Below are positions 41,078-48,021 of a stretch of 64,000 nt of DNA, piece after piece. This DNA is from Pseudomonadota bacterium (GTDB taxonomy: Bacteria > Pseudomonadota > Alphaproteobacteria > Acetobacterales > Acetobacteraceae), in contig JAJZES010000043.1 in assembly GCA_021845985.1 (NCBI GenBank), positions 124,001 through 188,000 on the forward strand, in the 5' to 3' direction. A program made the position numbers and the translations under genes. The first letter of the stretch is position 1. Each line of letters begins with the position of its first letter. Below the pieces are notes generated by a model. The model was not told the DNA's origin. It did no database searches and was given only the letters and a program-made list of their open reading frames with translations.

Positions 41078-41928
41078 GCACTATCCACGTCCCGCTGATC
41101 GGCGCCGAGGCTGCCACCGGCGGCACGGCCCATGCGCGCGTGCCGCTGGCCGGCGTGGAGGCGGCGACCGGCGGCACGGCCCATGCGCGGGCACCGCTGG
41201 TCGGACTGGAGGCGGCGACGGGCGGCAACTCGCGCGCGCGCATCCCGCTGCTTGGCGTCGAGTTCCTCTCCCTCGTTCCAGGACCACCACCCGGCATGGG
41301 CACGCAAATCTTCCCCAATCTCCCCGGCCTCGGCTGGTCGGTCCACAAGAAGCCGAATTTCTCCACCCGCGTCGCCACCCATCAGGGCGGCCGAGAAATC
41401 CGCGCCGCCCAGCAGCAATGGCCGGTGTGGGATTTCTCGCTGACCTTCGAGGTGCTGGCCTCCAACGCCGCGACGCCGGGTGCGGGAGCGCTGAGCCTGC
41501 AAGCCCTGATGGGGTTCTTCCTGGCGCGGCAGGGCAGCTTCGACAGCTTCCTGTTCCAGGACCCGACCGACTGCCAGGTGACGGGCGGCCAGATCGGCGT
41601 GGCCGACGGCGTGACCACCATCTTCACGCTGAGCCGCAGCCTGGTCAGCCCCTACGACACGTTCTTCGAGCCGGTGGGCTTCGTGTTCAGCAACCAGCTT
41701 ACTGGCGTCTATGTCAATGGCGTCGTGCAGGCGACGTCCGGCTACGCGCTGACCGAGCCGAACACGCTGACCTTCGCCACCGCCCCGGCCGCCGGCGCCG
41801 GCACGATCAGCGCCGATTTCAGCTTCTACTTCTCCGTCCGCTTCACCGATGACGTGGAGGATTTCGAGCAGTTCATGAGCGATCTATGGCTCGTGCAGGA
41901 ACTCAAGCTGAAGAGCGTGCTGCCATGA
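41074..41928 (+). CDS. DUF2460 tail protein (GTA gp12-like)
   Basis: A 284-residue protein whose residues about 75-284 match the DUF2460 family, the gp12 homologue of the Rhodobacter gene transfer agent tail. Marks are FPNLPGLGWSVHKKPNFSTRV, WPVWDFSLTFEVL, FFLARQGSFDSFLFQDPTDC and the C-terminal FSVRFTDDVEDFEQFMSDLW. The N-terminus carries a separate tandem repeat of 17 residues (PLIGAEAATGGTAHARV and variants, about 3.3 copies), unlike normal family members. Its stop starts the second hairpin element. Confidence 0.9.
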   Translation: MSTIHVPLIGAEAATGGTAHARVPLAGVEAATGGTAHARAPLVGLEAATGGNSRARIPLLGVEFLSLVPGPPPGMGTQIFPNLPGLGWSVHKKPNFSTRVATHQGGREIRAAQQQWPVWDFSLTFEVLASNAATPGAGALSLQALMGFFLARQGSFDSFLFQDPTDCQVTGGQIGVADGVTTIFTLSRSLVSPYDTFFEPVGFVFSNQLTGVYVNGVVQATSGYALTEPNTLTFATAPAAGAGTISADFSFYFSVRFTDDVEDFEQFMSDLWLVQELKLKSVLP

Positions 41929-41969
41929 GCGGCAGCGGGCATAGCCCGCGCGAGCGGAGAGAGCGATGA
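41925..41969 (+). other. Intercistronic hairpin element, copy 2, with a 14-codon mini-ORF
   Basis: The flanks are identical to copy 1 (ATGAGCGGCA before and GCGAGCGGAGAG after), but the hairpin is different and fully paired: GCGGGC at 41935-41940, loop ATA, GCCCGC at 41944-41949. A 14-codon frame (MSGSGHSPRERRER) begins in the stop of the upstream gene and ends in an ATGA overlap with the DUF2163 gene. The right flank provides the ribosome-binding site. Confidence 0.7.
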
Positions 41970-42856
41970 AACCGGCGCCGGCGGCGTTGCAGGCCTATCT
42001 GCAAAACGACCAGCTCATCCTGGCCGATCTGTTCACCTTCACGCTGCTGGACGGCACAATCCTGCTCTATACCAACGCCACCGAGGATATCGTCGTGCCG
42101 CAGCCGGGCGCCCAGCCGATCACCTGGATCGCCAACGACGTGCTGATTACTGGCGCCCGGCTGTCGTGCAAGATCGGCGTGTCCGTCGATGAGCAGACGC
42201 TGAAGCTCGCCTATCGCCCGACCAGCATGGTCGGCGGCCAGACGTTTGCCGCGGCGTTGTGGCAGGGATTGTTCGACGGTGCGTTCGTCGAGCGCGACCG
42301 GGTGGGCTTGACCGCGTTCGGGCAGCCTCCGGTGGGGAACGGCGAAAACGGCGCCGACGGCCGCGTGACGCTGTTCTACGGCCGGGTTTCGACGATCGAT
42401 CAGGCAGGCCGTGTTTCGGCGTCGATCAAGGTGAAGTCGCTGCTGTCGCTGCTGACGCTGGATATGCCGCATAACCTGTGGCAGCCGGGGTGCCTGCACA
42501 CGCTCTACGACGCCGGCTGCACGCTGATTAAATCGGCGCATGCGGCGCAGGGGATTGTCGGCGCGGGCGCCACCGATGCCGTCATTCCTTGGTCGGCATC
42601 GACGGCCGCGATCTATGGGCAGGGGACGATCCGGTTTCAGTCGGGCGTCAATATCGACGTGGCGCGGACGGTGAAAAGCAGCAGCGCCACCGGCCTCGTG
42701 CTGAGCCGGCCGCTGGCCGCGGCGCCGGCGGCCGGCGACAGCTTCGTCGTCTATCAGGGCTGTGACAAGACGCTCGCCACCTGCACTGGCCGCTTTGCCA
42801 ATCAGGCACATTTTCGCGGCTTTCCGTATGTCCCGCCGCCGGAGGTCGGGTATTGA
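41966..42856 (+). CDS. DUF2163 tail protein (GTA gp13-like)
   Basis: A 296-residue homologue of GTA gp13. It shows LQAYLQNDQLILADLFTFTLLDGTILLYTNATEDI, GARLSCKIGVSVDEQTLKL, LFYGRVSTIDQAG, VKSLLSLLTLDMPHNLWQPGCLHTLYDAGCTL and the C-terminal BR0599-type end CDKTLATCTGRFANQAHFRGFPYVP. The two Cys of the middle and two of the C-terminus may pair or bind a metal. The product should sit in the tail tip hub. The stop overlaps the next start. Confidence 0.93.
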   Translation: MKPAPAALQAYLQNDQLILADLFTFTLLDGTILLYTNATEDIVVPQPGAQPITWIANDVLITGARLSCKIGVSVDEQTLKLAYRPTSMVGGQTFAAALWQGLFDGAFVERDRVGLTAFGQPPVGNGENGADGRVTLFYGRVSTIDQAGRVSASIKVKSLLSLLTLDMPHNLWQPGCLHTLYDAGCTLIKSAHAAQGIVGAGATDAVIPWSASTAAIYGQGTIRFQSGVNIDVARTVKSSSATGLVLSRPLAAAPAAGDSFVVYQGCDKTLATCTGRFANQAHFRGFPYVPPPEVGY

Positions 42857-43305
42857 TGGAGACGCTGGAAATCGCGCAGCGGCGGGCGGTGGTGGCCGAG
42901 GCGCGGCGCTGGATCGGCACGCCGTATCACCATCAGGCCGATGTGTTCGGCGCCGGCGTCGATTGCGCGATGATTTTGGTGCGCGTGTTCGTCGATCTCG
43001 GCCTCGTCGCGCCATTCGACCCGCGGCCGTATCCGGTGGATTGGCATCTGCATCAAAGTGAAGAACGCTATTTGGCGCAGTTGCGGGCGCGTTCGGTCGA
43101 GGTGGCAGCGCCGCTGCCGGGCGATATCGTCATGTGGCGCTACGGGCGCACGTACAGCCATTCGGCGATCGTCACCGACTGGCCGCGCGTGGTGCATGCC
43201 TACGCCACCGCGCGGATCGTCGAGGAGGCGGATATTTCGCTGCCGGGGCCGCTCTCCAGCCCGCGGCATCCGCGGTGTTTTTTTAGCTACTGGGGGGCGG
43301 CATGA
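42856..43305 (+). CDS. NlpC/P60-like tail peptidase (GTA gp14-like)
   Basis: A 149-residue cysteine peptidase-like protein of the GTA gp14 family, thought to cut peptidoglycan during DNA entry. The catalytic Cys lies in GAGVDCAMILVRVF, the His in TYSHSAIVTDW, and RWIGTPYHHQADVFG precedes the Cys as usual. The ATG at 42856 overlaps the upstream stop; TTG 42853 would add one residue. Confidence 0.92.
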   Translation: METLEIAQRRAVVAEARRWIGTPYHHQADVFGAGVDCAMILVRVFVDLGLVAPFDPRPYPVDWHLHQSEERYLAQLRARSVEVAAPLPGDIVMWRYGRTYSHSAIVTDWPRVVHAYATARIVEEADISLPGPLSSPRHPRCFFSYWGAA

Positions 43306-45311
43306 GCTTTCTCGCGCCGAAAACCGCCAAGCCGGCCTATACCGGGCTGCAAATCCAGACCAGCGTGTCGGTGCTGCCGATTCCGATCGCGTACGGGCTG
43401 ATGCGGTTCGCGCCGAACCTGATCTGGTCGGGCGATTTCGCGTCGCATGCGTCCAAGCAGCAGGGCGGCAAAGGCGGCCGGGCGGGCACCACGAATGTCT
43501 ATTATACGTCCAGCGTCATTTTCGGACTGTGCGAGGGCATCGTCGGCGGCATCGGCAATGTCTGGCGCAGTTCCGGCGGCGGATCGCCCAACGATATGGA
43601 ATCGCTGGCGGCGGCGGGCCTACTGCTGATTGCCGGCGCGGCGGGACAGGCGCCGTGGGGCTATCTGACGGCGGCGCATCCGTCGCAAGCCCTCCCTTAT
43701 CCGTCCACGGCCTATCTCTGCGCGCCGAATTACGACCTCGGCAGTTCGGCGCAGGTGCCGAACCACAATGTTGAGGTCGGCGCATTGCTATACGGCTCGG
43801 GCATCAATGGCGGCGGCGATGCCGACCCGGTGCTGGTGGCGCAGGATTTTCTGACCAATCCGCAATATGGCGTCGGCTATCCCGCCGGCCTGATCGATGG
43901 TGCAAGCTGGCTGAGCGGCCCGAACGCGCAGACGACAGGGGACGCCTCATGGCAGACATTCTGCCGCGCCATCGGCTTCGATTTCAGCCCGGCGCTGACC
44001 AGCCAGGAAATCGCCAGTTCGATCCTCCAGCGCTGGGCGCAATTGACGAACACCGCGCTGTTCATCTCCGGCGCCTATCTCAAGGCGATTCCGTATGGCG
44101 ACCAGCCGGTGACGGGCAACGGATATGCGTTCGTGCCGAATGTCACGCCGGTCTATGCCCTGACGGACGCCGATTTCGTGCGCACTGCCGGGCAAGACCC
44201 GGTGCTGCTGACGCGCATCGACCAGACGGACGCCTATAATTGCGTACGCCTGGAATACCGCGAGCGGTCCAATCAATACAACGTCGTCACCGTCGAGAGC
44301 AAAGACCAGAACCAGATCGAACTCTACGGGCTGCGCGTCGCGGCGACGTTGCAGGGCAACGAGATCACCACCGCCGCGGTGGCGCAGATGGCGTGCGATC
44401 TGGTGCTGGCCCGCACCGTCGAAATCCGCAACACCTATACGTTTAAGCTGTCGGCGGAGTTTTTCCTGCTGGAGCCGATGGACCTTGTCACCCTCACCGA
44501 TGCGGGTCTCGGGTTGAATGCGGCGATCGTGCGGGTGACGACGATGGAGGAGGACGACACCGGCGTCTTTACCGTGACCGCCGAAGAATTCGTCGCCGGC
44601 AGCGGCACGCCCACGGCCAACCCGACGCAATCGCTGGAAACGCCGCTGGTCAATTCCGGCGCCCCGGCCGACCCGGTGAACCCGCCGATCATCTTCGAGC
44701 CGACGGCCTCGTTGAGCGCCGGCGTGCCGCAGGTCTGGGTGGGAATCAGCGGCGGTTCGGGCGGTGTTGCGGACCCGAACTGGGGCGGCGCGCAGGTATG
44801 GCTATCGTCCGACGGCGTCACCTATGAAATGGTCGGACAGGTGAATGCGCCGAGCCGGATGGGCGTGCTGACGGCCGGATTGCCGGCGTTCGGCGGCAGC
44901 GGCGAGGATACCGCCGATACGCTGGCGATCGGCGTGGCCGAAAGTGCCGCGGTGCTGGGCAGCGGCACGCTGGCGGCGGCGCAGGCGGCGCAGACGCAGT
45001 GCTATGTCGATGGCGAAATCCTCTCCTACGTCACCGCGACGCTGACCGCGGCGAACGCCTATGCGCTGACCGGGCTGCTGCGCGGGCAGGCGGGAAGCAG
45101 TGCCGGCGCACATGCTGTGGGCAGCGCATTTCTGCGGCTGGATGCGGATGTGTTCAAATACGATCTGCCGCAGAGCTATGTGGGTGTCCCGCTCTATCTG
45201 AAGCTCGCCAGCTTCAACATCTATGGCAGTGCGGTGCAGGATTTGTCGGCCTGTACCGCATATTCCTACACGCCGGCCGGCACCGGCTATTTTATCGGAG
45301 CGCCGCGATGA
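43302..45311 (+). CDS. Tail tip/host specificity protein (GTA gp15-like)
   Basis: A 669-residue baseplate hub protein. The N-terminal region SFLAPKTAKPAYTGLQIQTSVSVLPIPIAYG, the TNVYYTSSVIFGLCEGIVGGIGNVW segment and VLVAQDFLTNPQYGVGYPAGLID are typical of the GTA gp15/phage tail tip group. The tail-tip hub core follows (VYALTDADFVRTAGQDPVLLTR, LEPMDLVTLTDAGLGLNAAIVRV). The C-terminal third (about 450-669) is beta-rich and probably receptor-facing. The ATG overlaps the peptidase stop. Confidence 0.92.
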   Translation: MSFLAPKTAKPAYTGLQIQTSVSVLPIPIAYGLMRFAPNLIWSGDFASHASKQQGGKGGRAGTTNVYYTSSVIFGLCEGIVGGIGNVWRSSGGGSPNDMESLAAAGLLLIAGAAGQAPWGYLTAAHPSQALPYPSTAYLCAPNYDLGSSAQVPNHNVEVGALLYGSGINGGGDADPVLVAQDFLTNPQYGVGYPAGLIDGASWLSGPNAQTTGDASWQTFCRAIGFDFSPALTSQEIASSILQRWAQLTNTALFISGAYLKAIPYGDQPVTGNGYAFVPNVTPVYALTDADFVRTAGQDPVLLTRIDQTDAYNCVRLEYRERSNQYNVVTVESKDQNQIELYGLRVAATLQGNEITTAAVAQMACDLVLARTVEIRNTYTFKLSAEFFLLEPMDLVTLTDAGLGLNAAIVRVTTMEEDDTGVFTVTAEEFVAGSGTPTANPTQSLETPLVNSGAPADPVNPPIIFEPTASLSAGVPQVWVGISGGSGGVADPNWGGAQVWLSSDGVTYEMVGQVNAPSRMGVLTAGLPAFGGSGEDTADTLAIGVAESAAVLGSGTLAAAQAAQTQCYVDGEILSYVTATLTAANAYALTGLLRGQAGSSAGAHAVGSAFLRLDADVFKYDLPQSYVGVPLYLKLASFNIYGSAVQDLSACTAYSYTPAGTGYFIGAPR

Positions 45312-46927
45312 ACCTGGTTTCGTCGCGGGTGACGCAGGCGGACGGCACCACGCTGCTGGCGATGACGGTGAGCTGGATCGCCTCCAGCGGGCCGCTGCTC
45401 GGCAGCTATGAAGTGCAATGGTCGGAGGATGGCGGGACGACCTGGGGCAACGATGGCAATGTCGGCGCGAGCGCGACATCGTCGGTGCTGTCGCCGGCGC
45501 TGGCGAACACCGCGTATATGGCGCAGGTGCGCGCGATCAGTCAGAACGGTCTGGCGGTGTCGGCGTGGACGCAATCGGCCGTGGTGAATTCGGGCGCGCT
45601 GGTCGGCAGCGTGCCGGCCGCGCCGACCGCTTTGATGGCGACGGCCGGGGCGGCGAATGCCACGCTGGCATGGACCGCTCCGGCCGACCCGACCGTCACG
45701 GGGTTTCATGTCTATCGCGCGGCCGGGCTGGCAGCGGTGTTTTCGGCCGCGAGCGTCGTGGCGACAGTGGGCCCATCGCCGTGGACCGATACGGGCGTTG
45801 CTGCTGCGACCGCTTATACGTGGTGGGTGACTGCGCTGAACGCGGCCGGCGAGAGTGCCGCGAGCGGCTCCGCGAGCTGCACCACCGGCGCGCTTGCGGG
45901 CGTCGTCACGGCCTTGGTTGCGGGCGTAGGGCTGGCGGGCGGCACCATCACCAGCACCGGCACCGTCAGCTTGGCGCCGATCGGCACCGGCAGCCTGCTG
46001 GCCAACACCGGAACGGCGAGTGCGGTGCCGGTGGCGGCGACCCCGAGCGCCGTCCTCGATGCGGCGTTCGGTGCTGCGGAAGGGATGGTGCTGTATCGGG
46101 GAGCGGCGGGATGGGCGGCGCTGGCGCCGGGCGCGGCGGGAGAGCTTCTGCAGTCAGGTGGCACGACCGCGGCGCCGAGTTGGGTCGCCGCCGGGGCCGG
46201 AGCGGCCGTCGCGATCGAGAATGCAGGGACGGCCGAAGGGAGCGCCACCACGCTGAATGCCGGGTCGGGCATGAGCGTGAGTGTCACCAGTGGCGTGGCG
46301 ACGTTCACGGCCAGTGGGGGTGGTGGTGGACCGGCACCTGTCATCGTGCAATCCATGGGGATCAAGCAGAACACCACCATCACGCTGACACTGCCGGCTC
46401 CTCCAACGGTCGGAAATATCCTATTTTTGGTGGCGGTCGGCTACAATGGCGTCAGCGCCGAAACGCCACCGCCGGGCTTTACTCAGATCGTCGCGGCGAA
46501 TGAGGTTCAGTATCAAAGTGCCGCCATCTGGATGCGTGCAGTGGCGGCGGGGGATGGCACCAGCTACACTCTTTCGGGCATGAGCGATTATACGTCAGCC
46601 GTGCTGATAGAAGTATCGGGGTTGGCCTTTTATCAGATCGCGCATGGTTCCCCATCTATTTCCAGTGACACGTTCACGGCCGTCTTGGCGCCGATGACCA
46701 GCGCGAACCTGCATGTTGTCGTGTTCGAGACGGACACGATGCTGACATTCAGCGGTGCCTCTGTGAGTCTGGCGCTGTTGTTCAACGGTGCGCCGGGCAC
46801 CGTCAGCAACCATAGTTGCATGTTCTATACTGCGGCGCCTTCCGCGCTGGAGGTGCTGTCGGTTACGGCGAGCACGACGCCAGCCTACCCCATCTATATG
46901 ACGCTGGCGCTGTATGGCCCGATCTGA
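45308..46927 (+). CDS. Fibronectin type III tail fibre-like protein
   Basis: A 539-residue protein with two fibronectin type III-like domains near the N-terminus (about residues 1-95 and 100-195; the second with APTALMATAGAANATLAWTAP and FHVYRAAG). A Gly/Ala-rich beta-repeat region (200-340) and a distinct C-terminal domain (350-539, IKQNTTITLTLPAPPTVGNILFLVAVGYNG) follow. The C-terminal part is less GC-rich and probably recognises the host. It is the last structural gene. Confidence 0.82.
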   Translation: MNLVSSRVTQADGTTLLAMTVSWIASSGPLLGSYEVQWSEDGGTTWGNDGNVGASATSSVLSPALANTAYMAQVRAISQNGLAVSAWTQSAVVNSGALVGSVPAAPTALMATAGAANATLAWTAPADPTVTGFHVYRAAGLAAVFSAASVVATVGPSPWTDTGVAAATAYTWWVTALNAAGESAASGSASCTTGALAGVVTALVAGVGLAGGTITSTGTVSLAPIGTGSLLANTGTASAVPVAATPSAVLDAAFGAAEGMVLYRGAAGWAALAPGAAGELLQSGGTTAAPSWVAAGAGAAVAIENAGTAEGSATTLNAGSGMSVSVTSGVATFTASGGGGGPAPVIVQSMGIKQNTTITLTLPAPPTVGNILFLVAVGYNGVSAETPPPGFTQIVAANEVQYQSAAIWMRAVAAGDGTSYTLSGMSDYTSAVLIEVSGLAFYQIAHGSPSISSDTFTAVLAPMTSANLHVVVFETDTMLTFSGASVSLALLFNGAPGTVSNHSCMFYTAAPSALEVLSVTASTTPAYPIYMTLALYGPI

Positions 46928-46931
46928 GTGC

Positions 46932-47048
46932 ATGAACCCCGCCGAAAGGCGGCGGCTGGGCTGCCGGAACAGCCCGCGCCGTGCGGCACCACCGCACACG
47001 GAAAAACCGCCCCACCTCCGGCCGGAGGTGGGGCTATACGAACGGTGA
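46932..47048 (+). other. Cluster of four consecutive hairpins within a 38-codon frame
   Basis: Four hairpins follow each other: CCGCC-GAAA-GGCGG (46939-46952), GGGCTG-CCGGAA-CAGCCC (46958-46975), GTGCGG-CACCA-CCGCAC (46981-46997), and a perfect 26-nt palindrome at 47009-47034 (GCCCCACCTCCGG and its complement). No T-run follows the last one. A frame of 38 codons (starting MNPAERRRLGCRNSP) spans the whole set from 46932 to TGA 47046-47048. The set may be a terminator of the tail operon, a structured leader of the methylase gene, or both. Confidence 0.65.
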
Positions 47049-47108
47049 ATCGCATGGGGTCGAGTCCAAACCTGCTGGCATGTCGGCCGACAAGTCCCGT
47101 CGCGGCCT

Positions 47109-47867
47109 ATGTCGGCGGCAAACGCAACCTGGCGCGGCATCGTCATGCGTATCGGCGGCGTGCCGCATGTCACCTATTGCGAGCCTTTTGTGGGGATGGG
47201 CGGCGTCTTCCTGCGCCGCCCCTTCCGCGCCGAATCGGAGATCATCAACGACATCAGCCTCGATGTGGCGACGCTGTTCCGGGTGCTGCAACGCCACTAT
47301 GTGGCGTTCCTGGACATGCTGCGCTGGCAATTGACCGGCCGCGCCGAGTTCGAGCGGCTGCTGGCGGCGAACGCCGATACACTGACCGACCTGGAGCGGG
47401 CGGCGCGCTTCCTCTACCTCCAGCGCACCACATTCGGGGGCAAAGTGAACGGGCGCAGCTTCGGCGTCTCGCCCGGACTGCCGGGCCGCTTCGATGTGAC
47501 CAAACTCGCGACGCTGCTGGAAGACGTGCATGAACGCCTGTCCGGCGTCGTCATCGAGCGGCTGCCGTGGCCCGAACTGCTGCGCCGCTACGATCGGGAA
47601 GGCACCCTGTTCTACCTCGACCCGCCGTATTACGGGGCCGAGACGGACTACGGCGCGGGTATCTTCAGCCGCGACGATTTCGCCGTGCTGGCGGATGCCT
47701 TGGCGGCGCTCCGTGGACGGTTCATCCTGTCGCTCAACGACCGACCGGAGGTGCGGCGCATCTTCGCGGCGTTCCAGATCGAGGGAATGGAGACCACCCA
47801 TTCGATCGGAGGCGGCTCGCGGGCGACGCGGGTGGCCGAGTTGCTGATCTCTGACGGTCGAGGCTGA
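47109..47867 (+). CDS. Dam-like DNA adenine methylase, N-terminus lost to a frameshift
   Basis: A 252-residue frame with the adenine-N6 methylase motifs: EPFVGMGGVF (SAM-binding FxGxG, about residues 25-34) and the catalytic LDPPYYG near 168-174, plus LQRTTFGGKVNGRSFG and FILSLNDRPEVR. The normal N-terminal strand (AAYVGGKRNLAR) is encoded just upstream at about 47090-47126 in another frame, which is open back to ATG 47054. A +1 or -2 change near 47126 separates them. The first 15 residues of this frame are therefore not native. Such enzymes protect phage DNA or mimic host methylation. Confidence 0.83.
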   Translation: MSAANATWRGIVMRIGGVPHVTYCEPFVGMGGVFLRRPFRAESEIINDISLDVATLFRVLQRHYVAFLDMLRWQLTGRAEFERLLAANADTLTDLERAARFLYLQRTTFGGKVNGRSFGVSPGLPGRFDVTKLATLLEDVHERLSGVVIERLPWPELLRRYDREGTLFYLDPPYYGAETDYGAGIFSRDDFAVLADALAALRGRFILSLNDRPEVRRIFAAFQIEGMETTHSIGGGSRATRVAELLISDGRG

Positions 47868-47927
47868 AGCGGCGATAATGGGCCGTTCAGAGGGTATTCA
47901 GCGGAGGCGGATTGAGGTTTCGGATGG

Positions 47928-47974
47928 TTCCAAAATCAGATGGCACGATTTCCAAAAATGGATGGCGCGCCACA
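47928..47974 (-). promoter_or_regulatory. Prophage right end with two putative MuA-binding sites
   Basis: Two direct copies of the end motif lie at 47928-47945 (ttccaaaatcagatggca) and 47950-47967 (ttccaaaaatggatggcg), inverted relative to the left-end copies. The inner one matches the complement of left site L1 at 16 of 18 positions. From the outer copy to the terminal ACA there are seven bases, equal to the left end. A third site was looked for before 47928 but not found. Confidence 0.82.
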
Positions 47975-47979
47975 TTGAT
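47975..47979. repeat. Target-site duplication TTGAT, right copy
   Basis: Exact repeat of 12494-12498, directly after the terminal ACA of the prophage. Removing the prophage and one copy leaves a 63-bp divergent intergenic region between the small secreted protein and the flavoprotein genes. Confidence 0.93.
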
Positions 47980-48021
47980 GACAACGCTCCGCAGGGCGGC
48001 CGGATGCGTTAGAGGAGATCA

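Larger units (their letters stand above)
12499..47974 (+). mobile_element. Mu-like transposable prophage, complete end to end (35,476 bp)
   Basis: The element runs from TGT at 12499 to ACA at 47974. Both termini have the same design read inward: TGT, four bases ending in CG, then an 18-bp motif ending in TTGGAA. It is flanked by the duplication TTGAT. The contents follow Mu order: repressor on the minus strand at the left, then Ner, transposase A, ATPase B, Gam, GemA, Mor-like activator, lysis, terminase, portal-MuF, protease, capsid and tail. The tail genes are not of the contractile Mu type but siphovirus/GTA-like, as in several alphaproteobacterial Mu-like phages. Lesions in an early gene, muB and dam suggest decay. 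Confidence 0.96.

Noticed and set aside
46928-47533. 201-codon plus-strand frame across the hairpin cluster and methylase start
   Set aside because: Only its part around 47090-47126 is genuine methylase sequence; the rest is out of frame with the methylase motifs.
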